Of a stretch of DNA of 64,000 nt, positions 45,674 through 54,916 are shown piece by piece. Position 1 is the stretch's first letter. Each line of letters starts with the position of its first letter. The notes below the pieces were generated by a model that saw only the letters and a program-made list of their open reading frames with translations, was not told where the DNA came from and searched no databases. The DNA is taken from NCBI RefSeq assembly GCF_002917105.1, contig NZ_PQFZ01000014.1:62001-126000 (forward strand), in the 5' to 3' direction. Position numbers and translations under genes: made by a program. The DNA comes from Allobosea psychrotolerans (GTDB taxonomy: Bacteria > Pseudomonadota > Alphaproteobacteria > Rhizobiales > Beijerinckiaceae).

Positions 45674-45905
45674 AGCACCGGTCAAGACGATCCCGTGCCA
45701 CACATCTGAGCAATTTGGATAAGACGCGTGGCCTTGCAACCCCCGCGAATCCGCTACCCAGCTTGCTCGCATTCCAATAAGCTCCGTCCCAATCGGGACC
45801 AAGTTCCGGCCGGGCCGAGGCTCGCGCCATGGTCCCATGAAAGATCGAACGGCGTTGGGCATGAACGACCCTGAACCGTGCGATCACAAACTGGGGAAGC
45901 TGATC

Positions 45906-47498
45906 ATGAAGAAGATTTTGTTGGCCACGCTCTCGGCGTCGGCCCTGATGGCGGCACAGCCGCTGATGGCCAAGACCCTGGTCTATTGCTCCGAAGGCAG
46001 CCCCGAGAATTTCGCGCCGAGCATCAACACGACCGGCACCTCCTTCGACGCCAACACCCAGATCTACGACACCATCGTCCAGTTCGAGCGCGGCGGCACC
46101 AAGGTCGAGCCGGCGCTGGCGGAGAAGTGGGACATTTCGGCGGACGGGCTGACCTACACCTTCCACCTGCGCAAAGGCGTGAAGTGGCACAACACCCGCG
46201 CCTTCAAGCCGACGCGAGCCTTCAACGCCGACGACTTCATCTTCATGATCGACCGGCAGTGGAAGGAGAGCGACCCCTATTTCAAGGTCACCAGCTCGAA
46301 CCACTCTTATTTCAACGACATGGGCATGCCCAAGCTGTTGAAATCAGTCGAGAAGATCGACGACTACACCGTCAAGATCACGCTTAACCAGCCCGAGGCG
46401 CCGTTCCTCTCCGACCTCGCGATGCAGTACGCCAGCATCCAGTCGAAGGAATATGCCGACGCCATGCTCAAGGCAGGCACGCCGGAGAAGATCGACCAGG
46501 ATCCGATCGGCACCGGCCCGTTCTCGCTGGTGCAGTACCAGAAGGACGCGATCATCCGCTATAAGGCCTTCCCGGATTACTGGGCCGGCAAGGCTAAGAT
46601 CGACGACCTGATCTTCGCGATCACGCCTGACGCCTCCGTCCGCTGGGCCAAGCTCCAGAAGGGCGAATGCCATGTCATGCCCTACCCGAATCCGGCCGAT
46701 CTCGAAGCGATGAAGAAGGACGCCAATGTCCAGATCCTGGAGCAGCCGGGCCTGAACATCGGTTATCTCGCCTACAACACCACCAAGAAGCCCTTCGACA
46801 ACGTCAAGGTCCGCCACGCCGTCAATATGGCGATCAACAAGAAGGCGATCATCGACGCGGTCTATCTGTCGAGCGGCATCGCCGCGATCAACCCGATCCC
46901 GCCCTCGATGTGGTCCTATAACGAGACGATCAAGGACGACCCCTTCGATCCGGAAGCCGCCAAGAAGGCGCTCGCCGAGGCGGGCTACCCCAATGGCATG
47001 GAGATCGATCTCTGGGCGATGCCCGTGCAGCGTCCGTATAATCCCAACGCCAAGCGCATCGCCGAATTGATGCAGGCCGACCTCGCCAAGGTCGGCGTCA
47101 AGGCCGAGATCAAGAGCTTTGAATGGGGCGAGTACCGCAAGCGCATGCAGAATGGCGAGCACCAGACCGGCATGCTCGGCTGGACCGGCGACAATGGCGA
47201 TCCCGACAATTTCCTGCACACCCTGCTCGGCTGCGATTCCGCCAAGACCAACGGCTCGAACGTCGCCAAGTTCTGCTTCCCGGCCTTCGAGGAGCTGGTG
47301 CAGAAGGCCAAGACGATCTCCGACCCGGCGCAACGCACCGAGCTCTATCGCCAGGCCCAGGTGATCTTCAAGGAGCAGTCGCCCTGGTTCACCATTGCGC
47401 ATGCGGTGCAGTTGAAGCCGATCCGCAAGGAGGTGAAGGACTTCAAGCTTTCGCCCTTCAGCCGCCATGTCTTCTACGGCGTCGACATCGCCAATTGA
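45906..47498 (+). CDS. Dipeptide/oligopeptide ABC transporter substrate-binding protein (copy 1)
   Basis: DppA-type family 5 protein, 530 aa from ATG 45906 (MKKILLATLSASALMAAQPLMA, Sec signal ending LMA-KTL). LVYCSEGSPENFAPSINTTGTSFDA, TYTFHLRKGVKWHNTRAF, PIGTGPFSLVQYQKDAIIRY and the cysteine pair near CDSAKTNGSNVAKFC match DppA of dipeptide and delta-aminolevulinate/heme uptake. It is followed by its own terminator at 47529 and may be monocistronic. Confidence 0.93.
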   Translation: MKKILLATLSASALMAAQPLMAKTLVYCSEGSPENFAPSINTTGTSFDANTQIYDTIVQFERGGTKVEPALAEKWDISADGLTYTFHLRKGVKWHNTRAFKPTRAFNADDFIFMIDRQWKESDPYFKVTSSNHSYFNDMGMPKLLKSVEKIDDYTVKITLNQPEAPFLSDLAMQYASIQSKEYADAMLKAGTPEKIDQDPIGTGPFSLVQYQKDAIIRYKAFPDYWAGKAKIDDLIFAITPDASVRWAKLQKGECHVMPYPNPADLEAMKKDANVQILEQPGLNIGYLAYNTTKKPFDNVKVRHAVNMAINKKAIIDAVYLSSGIAAINPIPPSMWSYNETIKDDPFDPEAAKKALAEAGYPNGMEIDLWAMPVQRPYNPNAKRIAELMQADLAKVGVKAEIKSFEWGEYRKRMQNGEHQTGMLGWTGDNGDPDNFLHTLLGCDSAKTNGSNVAKFCFPAFEELVQKAKTISDPAQRTELYRQAQVIFKEQSPWFTIAHAVQLKPIRKEVKDFKLSPFSRHVFYGVDIAN

Positions 47499-47528
47499 GG
47501 CCTTGGCCCGCCTGATGCATTGACGGCT

Positions 47529-47557
47529 GGGCGCGGCTTTCGAGCCGCGCCCGTTTT
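47529..47557 (+). terminator. Rho-independent terminator after binding-protein copy 1
   Basis: Perfect 10-bp stem gggcgcggct / agccgcgccc closed by a TTCG tetraloop and followed by gttttgc. Confidence 0.85.
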
Positions 47558-47561
47558 GCTA

Positions 47562-47607
47562 GAGCGTTTTCGAGCGAAGTGGCTACCGGTTCGCGTGAAG
47601 AAAACGC
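47562..47607. repeat. Dispersed intergenic palindromic element, copy 4
   Basis: Arms gcgttttc (47564-47571) and gaaaacgc (47600-47607) around gaagtggctaccggttcgcg. A second, looser copy with ggaaaccggtt follows at 47625-47672. Confidence 0.65.
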
Positions 47608-47699
47608 GTAAAAACAATGAGCCCAGAGCAGGTTTTGTCAAAGGCGGAAACCGGTTCTCGCGTCCAGCTCTGCCTTTGATCGTCTTCGGAGAGACCACC

Positions 47700-49316
47700 A
47701 TGTCCGTTCGCATGTTCGCCGCCGCGGCGGCCTTTGGCCTGAGCGCCCTTCTGCAGCCGAGTGCGGCTGGCGCGCAGGCGCTTGTCGTTTGCTCCGAGGC
47801 CAGCCCCGATTTCCTCAACCCGCAATTCTCGTCGCAAAACACGGCCTATGATGTCGCGGCGCAGATTTACGACAAGCTGGTCACGACCGAGCGCGGCGGC
47901 TCCCAGATCATTCCCAGCCTCGCCGAATCCTGGACGATCTCGGATGACGGGCTGGTCTACACCTTCAAGCTGCGCAAGGGCGTGAAGTGGCATTCCAGCA
48001 AGATCTTCACGCCGACGCGCGACTTCAACGCCGACGACGTGGTCTTCACGATCACGCGGATGTTCGACGAGAACCACCCCTATTACAAAGTCGGCGGCTC
48101 GAATTATCAGTTCTTCGGCGAGATCGTGAAGCCGAGCCTGAAGGCGGTCGAGAAGCTCGACGACTACACGCTCAAGGTCACGCTGACCAAGCCTTATGCG
48201 CCGCTCCTGAGCGCGCTCTCGGTCGAGCCGATGTCGATTCTCTCGGCCGAATATGCCGATGCGATGATGAAGGCGGGCACGCCCGAGCAGGTCAATCAGG
48301 CGCCTATCGGCACCGGGCCGTTCTCGCTCGTCGTCTATCAGAAGGATGCGACGATCCGCTTCAAGGCGGTGCCGGACCATTGGACCAAGGCTGTCGGCAA
48401 TCGCGACCGCATGGCGCTGGTCAACGATCTGATCTTCGTGATCACGCCCGACGCCTCGGTGCGCTATGCCAAGGTCAAGTCCGGCGAATGCCAGATCGCG
48501 CGCTATCCCAATCCAGGCGATCTGCCGGCGATGCGGGCCGACCCCAACCTGACCATGCTCTCGGGCAGCATTGCCGATCAGAGCTTCCTCGCCTTCAACC
48601 AGCAGAAGAAGCCCTTCGACGACAAGCGCGTGCGTGAGGCGCTGGTCTACGGCACCAATATCCCTGCCATCATCGATGCGGTCTATCAGGGCACCGGCAA
48701 GCAGGCGGCAGCGCTCGTGCCGCCTTCGCTCTGGTCGCATGACGACGCCTTGAAGCCGCGCCCCTACGATCCCGCGAAGGCCAAGGCTCTGCTCGCCGAG
48801 GCCGGCTACCCCAACGGCTTCAAGACCGTGCTCTGGGCCATTCCGGTGGTGCGCGCCTATATGCCCAATGGCCGGCGCGCCGCCGAACTGATCCAGGCCG
48901 ACTGGGCCAAGATCGGCGTCCAAGCCGAGATCCAGAGCTATGAATGGGGCGAATATCTCAAGCGCGGCCGTGCCGGCGACCATGAAGTCGGCATGTTCGG
49001 CTACACCTGGGATTATCCCGATCCGAGCCAGATCCTGCTCTCGGGCTGGCATTGCGACGGCGTCAAATCCGGCGCCAACCGGGCGCGCTGGTGCAACAAG
49101 GAGTTCTCCGACCTCCTGACCAAGGCCAACACCATCACCGACCAGGCCGAGCGCACCAAGATGTTCGTGCGCATGCAGGAGATTTTCCAGGAAGACGTCG
49201 GCGGGCTGCTCTTCGCCAATGCGCAGGCTTTCACGCCGGTGCGCAAGGACGTCAAGGACTACAAGATCCACTTCTTCGGCGGCCAGCCCTTCGTCGGCGT
49301 CTCCTTGGCGAAATGA
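47700..49316 (+). CDS. Dipeptide/oligopeptide ABC transporter substrate-binding protein (copy 2)
   Basis: 538 aa from ATG 47700 (MSVRMFAAAAAFGLSALLQP, signal ending AGA-QAL) with a ggaga site 8 bases upstream. VVCSEASPDFLNPQFSSQNTAYDVA, TYTFKLRKGVKWHSSKIF and GTGPFSLVVYQKDATIRF parallel copy 1 closely, with a similar cysteine pair (HCDGVKSGANRARWC). Likely a duplicate with different peptide preference serving the same permease. Confidence 0.93.
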   Translation: MSVRMFAAAAAFGLSALLQPSAAGAQALVVCSEASPDFLNPQFSSQNTAYDVAAQIYDKLVTTERGGSQIIPSLAESWTISDDGLVYTFKLRKGVKWHSSKIFTPTRDFNADDVVFTITRMFDENHPYYKVGGSNYQFFGEIVKPSLKAVEKLDDYTLKVTLTKPYAPLLSALSVEPMSILSAEYADAMMKAGTPEQVNQAPIGTGPFSLVVYQKDATIRFKAVPDHWTKAVGNRDRMALVNDLIFVITPDASVRYAKVKSGECQIARYPNPGDLPAMRADPNLTMLSGSIADQSFLAFNQQKKPFDDKRVREALVYGTNIPAIIDAVYQGTGKQAAALVPPSLWSHDDALKPRPYDPAKAKALLAEAGYPNGFKTVLWAIPVVRAYMPNGRRAAELIQADWAKIGVQAEIQSYEWGEYLKRGRAGDHEVGMFGYTWDYPDPSQILLSGWHCDGVKSGANRARWCNKEFSDLLTKANTITDQAERTKMFVRMQEIFQEDVGGLLFANAQAFTPVRKDVKDYKIHFFGGQPFVGVSLAK

Positions 49317-49325
49317 CCGGAACAG

Positions 49326-49356
49326 CCGGGCGCGGACCTCTCAAAGCCGCGCCCGG
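49326..49356 (+). terminator. Strong hairpin between binding-protein copy 2 and permease genes
   Basis: Perfect 10-bp arms ccgggcgcgg / ccgcgcccgg with an 11-base loop but no T-run. More likely a stabilising or attenuating hairpin that keeps binding-protein mRNA above permease mRNA than a full terminator. Confidence 0.6.
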
Positions 49357-49475
49357 ATTGCCTAATCCACAGGCAGGATTTGCAGGCACGCTCGACCTCG
49401 TTGTAACAGGACCAAATAAAATCTGTCGCGACGATCGGTTCACGCGGCGAACAGGCCGACAAGACTGGGGCTCCG

Positions 49476-50486
49476 ATGCTTCGCTTCATCCTCACACGCG
49501 TCAGTCTCGTGATCCCGACCTTCATCGGCATCACGATGCTGGCTTTCTTCCTGATCCGGCTCGTGCCCGGCGATCCAATCGAAACCATGGCCGGCGAGCG
49601 CGGCATCGACGCGACGCGCCATGAGATGCTGCGCAAGGAGCTCGGCCTCGACCAGCCGCTGCTGGTCCAGTACGGCATCTATATCGGCCGCGTGCTGCAT
49701 GGTGATCTCGGCAAGTCGATCGTCACCCGCGAGAGCGTGATCTCGGAATTCAACGCGCTCTTCCCGGCGACGATCGAGCTCGCGCTCTGCGCCATCTTCA
49801 TCGCGCTCGCAATCGGACTGCCCGCAGGCATCATCGCCGCGGTCAAGCGAAACTCCATCTTCGACCATGGCGTGATGGGCCTGTCGCTGACGGGCTATTC
49901 CATGCCGATCTTCTGGTGGGGCCTGCTGCTGATCCTGCTGTTCTCGGTCCAGCTCGGCATCACGCCGGTCTCCGGCCGCATCGCGGTGCAGTACTATATC
50001 GAGCCCGTCACCGGCTTCCTCACCGTCGACAGCCTGCTGGCAGGCGACTGGGACGCCTTCAAATCGGCGCTGTCGCATCTCGTCCTGCCCTCGATCGTTC
50101 TCGGCACCGTGCCGCTCGCCGTGATCGCGCGCATGACGCGTTCGGCCATGCTGGAGGTGCTGGGCGAGGACTATATCCGCACCGCGCGCGCCAAGGGCAT
50201 GGCGCCTTTTCGCGTCGTCGCGCTGCACGCCCTGCGCAACGCCTTGATCCCGGTGATCACGGTCATCGGCCTGCAGGTCGGCGTGCTGTTCACCGGCGCG
50301 ATCCTGACCGAGACGATCTTCTCCTGGCCGGGCATCGGCAAATGGCTGATCGAGGCGATCAGCCGGCGCGACTACCCGATCCTGCAAGGCGGCACGCTTT
50401 TGATCGGCGTCGTGGTGATGAGCGTCAATCTCTTCGTCGATCTGCTTTACGGCCTGATCAACCCCCGCATCCGCCATGCACGTTGA
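49476..50486 (+). CDS. Dipeptide ABC transporter permease, DppB type
   Basis: 336 aa, the DppB length. MLRFILTRVSLVIPTFIGIT, FLIRLVPGDPIE and the EAA loop RTARAKGMAPFRVVALHALRNALIPV are intact, as is the LIEAISRRDYPILQGG C-terminal block. It is 159 bases from the binding-protein gene and 13 from the DppC-type gene. Confidence 0.95.
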   Translation: MLRFILTRVSLVIPTFIGITMLAFFLIRLVPGDPIETMAGERGIDATRHEMLRKELGLDQPLLVQYGIYIGRVLHGDLGKSIVTRESVISEFNALFPATIELALCAIFIALAIGLPAGIIAAVKRNSIFDHGVMGLSLTGYSMPIFWWGLLLILLFSVQLGITPVSGRIAVQYYIEPVTGFLTVDSLLAGDWDAFKSALSHLVLPSIVLGTVPLAVIARMTRSAMLEVLGEDYIRTARAKGMAPFRVVALHALRNALIPVITVIGLQVGVLFTGAILTETIFSWPGIGKWLIEAISRRDYPILQGGTLLIGVVVMSVNLFVDLLYGLINPRIRHAR

Positions 50487-50499
50487 GGGGCGCTGAACC

Positions 50500-51411
50500 A
50501 TGACCGCCGAAACCCTGGAAGCCCCGAGCGCAACCGCCCCCGCCGGCGCCCCGCCTCATCCCCTGCGCGAGTTCTGGAGCTATTTCAGCGCCAATCGCGG
50601 CGCGGTTGCAGGCCTCGTCGTCATCGTCCTCGTGCTGCTGGCGGCCGTCTTCGCCGAGGTGCTGGCGCCGCATTCGCCCTATCTGACCAACAACGCCGTC
50701 TTCCTGAAGCCACCGGCCTGGCAGGAAGGCGGCTCGTGGAGCTATCCGCTCGGCACCGACGCGATCGGCCGCGACATCCTCTCGCGCCTGCTCTATGGCG
50801 CGCGCCTCTCGCTGGTCATCGGCATCGCTGTCGTGGCGCTCGCCATGGCGCTGGGCATCGTGCTCGGCCTGGTCGCGGGCTTCTTCAAGGGCGTCACCGA
50901 AATCGTCATCATGCGCTTGATGGACATCGTGCTGACGATGCCGAGCCTGCTGCTCGCCATCGTCATCGTCGCGATCCTGGGGCCGGGCCTGATGAACGCG
51001 ATGCTGGCCGTCGCGATCGTGGTTCTGCCGCATTATGTCCGGATCACGCGGGCCGCGGTCATCGCCGAGACCTCGAAGGACTATGTCGTCGCCGCCAAGG
51101 TCAGCGGCGCGGGCACCCTGCGACTGATGTTCAGCGAAGTACTGCCCAACTGCACGGCCCCCTTGATCGTGCAGGCGACGCTCGGTGTCTCCACGGCGAT
51201 CCTGGACGCCGCAGCGCTGGGCTTCCTCGGCCTGGGCGCACAGCCGCCGACGCCGGAATGGGGCACGATGCTGGCCGATGCGCGTGAGTTCGTGCTGCGC
51301 GCCTGGTGGGTGGTGACGCTGCCGGGCCTGGCGATCCTGATCACCGTGCTCGCTTTCAACCTGCTCGGCGACGGCTTGCGCGACGCCCTCGACCCCAAAC
51401 TGAAACGCTAG
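50500..51411 (+). CDS. Dipeptide ABC transporter permease, DppC type
   Basis: 303 aa. An N-terminal domain (FWSYFSANRGAVAGLVVIVL), GTDAIGRDILSRLLYGARLSL and the EAA loop AAKVSGAGTLRLMFSEVLPN follow the family. Five bases from the next gene. Confidence 0.95.
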   Translation: MTAETLEAPSATAPAGAPPHPLREFWSYFSANRGAVAGLVVIVLVLLAAVFAEVLAPHSPYLTNNAVFLKPPAWQEGGSWSYPLGTDAIGRDILSRLLYGARLSLVIGIAVVALAMALGIVLGLVAGFFKGVTEIVIMRLMDIVLTMPSLLLAIVIVAILGPGLMNAMLAVAIVVLPHYVRITRAAVIAETSKDYVVAAKVSGAGTLRLMFSEVLPNCTAPLIVQATLGVSTAILDAAALGFLGLGAQPPTPEWGTMLADAREFVLRAWWVVTLPGLAILITVLAFNLLGDGLRDALDPKLKR

Positions 51412-51415
51412 AACC

Positions 51416-52441
51416 ATGCCGCTGCTCGAAATCGAGAATCTGAGCGTCGAATTCCCGACCTCCGCCGGCACGCTGAAAGCCGTCGACCGCATCAGCCTGA
51501 CGCTCGACGAGGGTGAGATCCTCGGCGTCGTCGGCGAATCCGGCTCCGGCAAAAGCGTCACCATGCTCGCGCTGATGGGCCTCGTCGCCTATCCCGGCAA
51601 GATCACCGCCGACCGCCTGATGTTCGGCGGACGCGACCTGCTCGCCATGTCCGACCGGGAGCGCCGCAAGCTCACCGGCAAGGACGTCGCGATGATCTTC
51701 CAGGAGCCGAGCACGAGCCTCAATCCCTGCTTCACCATCGGCTTCCAGATCGCCGAGACACTCAGGAAGCATGAGGGCATGGACGGCAAGGCAGCGCGCC
51801 GGCGCGCGATCGAGCTGCTCGAGCAGGTCGGCATTCCAGCGCCCGAGAGCCGGATGAAGGCCTATCCGCACCAGTTGTCGGGCGGCATGAACCAGCGCGT
51901 CATGATCGCCATGGCGATCGCCTGCAATCCGCGCCTGCTGATCGCCGACGAGCCGACCACCGCGCTCGACGTCACCATCCAGGCGCAGATCCTCGATCTC
52001 CTGATCTCGCTGCAGCGGGAGCGCGACATGGCGCTGGTCCTGATCACCCATAATATGGGCGTGGTCGCCGAGACGGCGCAGCGCATCATGGTGATGTATG
52101 CCGGCCAGATCATGGAGGAGCGCAACGTCGCCTCGCTCTTCGCGGCCCCGCAGCACCCCTATTCCGCCGCGCTGCTGGCCGCCCTGCCCGAGCGCAGCGA
52201 GGGCGAGCATCGCCTTGCGACAATTCCCGGCATGGTGCCGGGCTTGCACGACCGGCCCAAGGGTTGCCTGTTCAGCCCGCGCTGTGCCTATGCCACCGAT
52301 CATTCCCGCCTGGTCCAGCCGGAGCTGCGGCCCTGGCAGGACGGGCAGATCCGCTGCCACTACCCGCTCGGCGATCCGCAGCGCGACGCCCTGCGCGCGG
52401 CCGGCGGCAATCGGCTCGCGGCCCCGGAGACGACGCCGTGA
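51416..52441 (+). CDS. Dipeptide ABC transporter ATP-binding protein, DppD type
   Basis: 341 aa. Walker A GESGSGKSVTML, signature LSGGMNQRVMIAMAIA, Walker B LLIADEPTTALD and a C-terminal cysteine tail GCLFSPRCAYATDHSR are all present, unlike the altered tail of the ATPase at 7316. Its stop overlaps the next start (GTGA). Confidence 0.95.
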   Translation: MPLLEIENLSVEFPTSAGTLKAVDRISLTLDEGEILGVVGESGSGKSVTMLALMGLVAYPGKITADRLMFGGRDLLAMSDRERRKLTGKDVAMIFQEPSTSLNPCFTIGFQIAETLRKHEGMDGKAARRRAIELLEQVGIPAPESRMKAYPHQLSGGMNQRVMIAMAIACNPRLLIADEPTTALDVTIQAQILDLLISLQRERDMALVLITHNMGVVAETAQRIMVMYAGQIMEERNVASLFAAPQHPYSAALLAALPERSEGEHRLATIPGMVPGLHDRPKGCLFSPRCAYATDHSRLVQPELRPWQDGQIRCHYPLGDPQRDALRAAGGNRLAAPETTP

Positions 52442-53418
52442 CGAACCCGGTCATCGATGCGCGCGAACTGACGCAAACCTACCCGGTCAAGCGCGGCCTG
52501 TTCCGCGCTCCGGCGAGCCTGCAGGCCGTCAGCCGCGTCTCCTTCACGGTCGACCCCGGCAAGACGCTTGCCGTGGTCGGCGAATCCGGCTGCGGGAAAT
52601 CCACGCTCGCGCGGATGGCCACCCTGATCGAGGCCCCGACATCGGGCGCGCTGACGCTCGACGGCCTCGACGCGATCCACCCGCCCTCCTCGGAGAAGAC
52701 GAGGCTGCGCCGTACGGTGCAGATGGTCTTCCAGAACCCTTACGGCTCGCTGAACCCACGCAAGCGCATCGGCGCGATCCTCGAAGAGCCTCTGCTGATC
52801 AACACCAAGCTGAGCAAGGCCGAGCGCACCGAAAAGGCGCGCGCCATCATGGCCAAGGTCGGCTTGCGCCCCGAGCATTACAGCCGCTACCCGCATATGT
52901 TCTCGGGCGGCCAGCGCCAGCGCATCGCGATCGCCCGCTCGCTGATCCTGTCGCCGAAACTGCTGGTCGCCGACGAGCCGGTCTCGGCGCTCGACGTCTC
53001 GATCCAGGCTCAGGTGCTGAACCTGCTCGCCGATATCCAGGACGAGTTCGGGCTGGCCTATCTCTTCATCTCGCATGATCTCGGCGTCGTCCGGCACATC
53101 GCCCATGACGTGATGGTGATGTATCTCGGCCATGCCATCGAACATGGCCCCAAGCAGGCCATCTTCGCTCGCCCGCTGCACCCTTACACCCAGGCTCTGC
53201 TCGCCTCGACGCCGCGCGTCACCACCGAAAAGCGCGAGCGCATCGTGCTGAAGGGCGAATTGCCCTCGCCGCTGAACCCGCCCAAGGGCTGCGTCTTCTC
53301 GACCCGGTGCCCGCATGTCACCGATCTCTGCCGCAGCGAGCGCCCGCCGGCCCGGGAGCTCGACCAGCGCCTGGTCGCCTGCCACTACGCCGAGCGCTTC
53401 CTCGCCCAAGCCGCCTGA
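52438..53418 (+). CDS. Dipeptide ABC transporter ATP-binding protein, DppF type
   Basis: 326 aa from a GTG at 52438 that overlaps the dppD-type stop by 4 bases; a frame open to 52264 overlaps that gene and is not family-like. Walker A GESGCGKSTLAR, signature FSGGQRQRIAIARSLI, Walker B LLVADEPVSALD and the tail GCVFSTRCPHVTDLC are intact. Confidence 0.94.
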   Translation: MTNPVIDARELTQTYPVKRGLFRAPASLQAVSRVSFTVDPGKTLAVVGESGCGKSTLARMATLIEAPTSGALTLDGLDAIHPPSSEKTRLRRTVQMVFQNPYGSLNPRKRIGAILEEPLLINTKLSKAERTEKARAIMAKVGLRPEHYSRYPHMFSGGQRQRIAIARSLILSPKLLVADEPVSALDVSIQAQVLNLLADIQDEFGLAYLFISHDLGVVRHIAHDVMVMYLGHAIEHGPKQAIFARPLHPYTQALLASTPRVTTEKRERIVLKGELPSPLNPPKGCVFSTRCPHVTDLCRSERPPARELDQRLVACHYAERFLAQAA

Positions 53419-53443
53419 ACCGAGAGACCGAGCCCATACGAAA

Positions 53444-53480
53444 AAGGCGGCGCGGTTCATCCGCGCCGCCTTCTTGTTTC
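53444..53480. terminator. Bidirectional Rho-independent terminator
   Basis: Perfect 12-bp stem aaggcggcgcgg / ccgcgccgcctt, loop ttcat, followed by ttcttgttt on the plus strand and preceded by a run of A on the other. It ends both the dpp operon and the convergent binding-protein gene. Confidence 0.9.
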
Positions 53481-53505
53481 AGGCCCAAGCCTGCCAGCGG
53501 AAGAG

Positions 53506-54723
53506 TTACTTCCGCTTGGTGCCGACTTCCTCGTCCCAACGGCGGAAGGCCACGACCATCTTGTCCGGCGTCAATGGCGTCTCGATCGGATTGTTGGCGA
53601 TGAGGTCGGCATATTCCGGCCGCCCGAATTCGGCGATCGCCTTCTGGCTCTCGGGCGGCGCCATGGAGAGCGGCACGTCCTTCACCGCCGGCCCCGGATA
53701 GAAATAGCCCTCGTCATAGGTATAGGCCTGCTGCTGGGGCGAGAGGACGTGGTTCATCAGATCGAGCACCACGGCGAGCTTCTCATTCGAGATGCCCTTG
53801 GGGACATACATGTACTGGGCGTCGGAGACCCAATGAAAACCCTTCAGCGCCTGGATCTTGGCTTCCTTCGGCACGATGCCGAGCGCGCGCGGGTTGATGT
53901 CCCAGCCGGTGGTGGAGACGATGATGTCGCGCGAGCCGTCGCCCAGCTCCTTCATCGTCGCCCCGGTGCCGGTCGGATAATATTCGATGTTCTGGCCGAG
54001 CTCCTTGAGATAGGCCCAGGTCTTGTCCCAGCCATTGACCGGATCCTTGGGATCTTTGTCGCCGAGCAGATAGGGCAGCCCCATCAGCCAGGTCCGGCCA
54101 GGGCCGGAATTGGCCGGGCGGGCATAGAGGAAGCGGTTGGGGTTCTGCTTGGTCCAGGTCAGCAATTCCTCGGCCGTGGTCGGCGGCGTCTTGACCTTGG
54201 CCGGCAGATATTCGAGCAGCGGGCCGGAGGGATAATAGACCATGCACATGCCCTGGCCCTGGCCGAGATTGTGCATGTCGAGCGCGGCCTTGAGATAGAT
54301 CTTTGCTGGGTCGGGCAGGGAGGCGGAGTGCTGCGGAAGCAGCGGGACCCAGAGGTTCTGCTCGATGCCGGCGGCAAGCGCATCGAGCCCGCCGATGACG
54401 AGGTCGATATCGACCCGATTGGCCTCCTGCATCGCCTTGATCTTGCCCGGGAGCTCCGGCGCCGGCGCCTTGGTGAAGGTCATACGCGAGACCAGATTCT
54501 TCTTGGCGTCGCGATAATTCTCGAGCGGCTTCTGGACGAGGGCGAGCGCGCCGCCGACATCGATGATGCTGATCGCAACCGGCGACTTCGGCAGCGCCGG
54601 TGCCTGCGCGAAGGCGCCCGTCGCACCCAGCGCCGGCAGGGTCGCCAGCATGGCCGCACCGCCTTCGACGAATTGCCTGCGCGAAGCACCCGGCTTTCTT
54701 GTCCTCTGATCGTCTGTCATCAT
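53506..54723 (-). CDS. Extracellular solute-binding protein family 1, sugar-type (copy 1)
   Basis: 405 aa from ATG 54723 with gggag 5 bases upstream; the ATG at 54720 is equivalent. A Tat-like start (SRRQFVEGGAAMLATLPALG) ends AFA-QAP. SSS-fold landmarks: SIIDVGGALALVQKPLENY, EANRVDIDLVIGG and WDINPRALGIVPKEAKI. It is a close paralogue (more than half identical over most of its length by eye) of the protein at 58156. It stands apart from the permease genes, and is divergent from the epimerase. Confidence 0.9.
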   Translation of the reverse strand: MMTDDQRTRKPGASRRQFVEGGAAMLATLPALGATGAFAQAPALPKSPVAISIIDVGGALALVQKPLENYRDAKKNLVSRMTFTKAPAPELPGKIKAMQEANRVDIDLVIGGLDALAAGIEQNLWVPLLPQHSASLPDPAKIYLKAALDMHNLGQGQGMCMVYYPSGPLLEYLPAKVKTPPTTAEELLTWTKQNPNRFLYARPANSGPGRTWLMGLPYLLGDKDPKDPVNGWDKTWAYLKELGQNIEYYPTGTGATMKELGDGSRDIIVSTTGWDINPRALGIVPKEAKIQALKGFHWVSDAQYMYVPKGISNEKLAVVLDLMNHVLSPQQQAYTYDEGYFYPGPAVKDVPLSMAPPESQKAIAEFGRPEYADLIANNPIETPLTPDKMVVAFRRWDEEVGTKRK

Positions 54724-54916
54724 GTGTCTCCCTTGCTTGGTTGTTTCGTCAGGCCGGAACTCGATCGCGTCAGGCCTGACGTCCTTGGCCGCAGCGCCGA
54801 AGCGGATGCGGAAATGAAATGGCGCGTGGCCGGGACGCGCACTTGTCGAAGCTCGCGGCGTCCCGATACATCGCCTTCGAGATGCCCCGACGCCGGGGCC
54901 TGCAAAGGACGACGTC
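54724..54916. promoter_or_regulatory. Divergent control region of binding-protein copy 1 and epimerase
   Basis: 193 bases containing promoters for both directions by necessity; no operator palindrome was recognised. Confidence 0.4.

Noticed and set aside
47583..49271. 562-residue open frame on the minus strand
   Set aside because: Antisense to binding-protein copy 2; His/Arg-rich translation with no domain.
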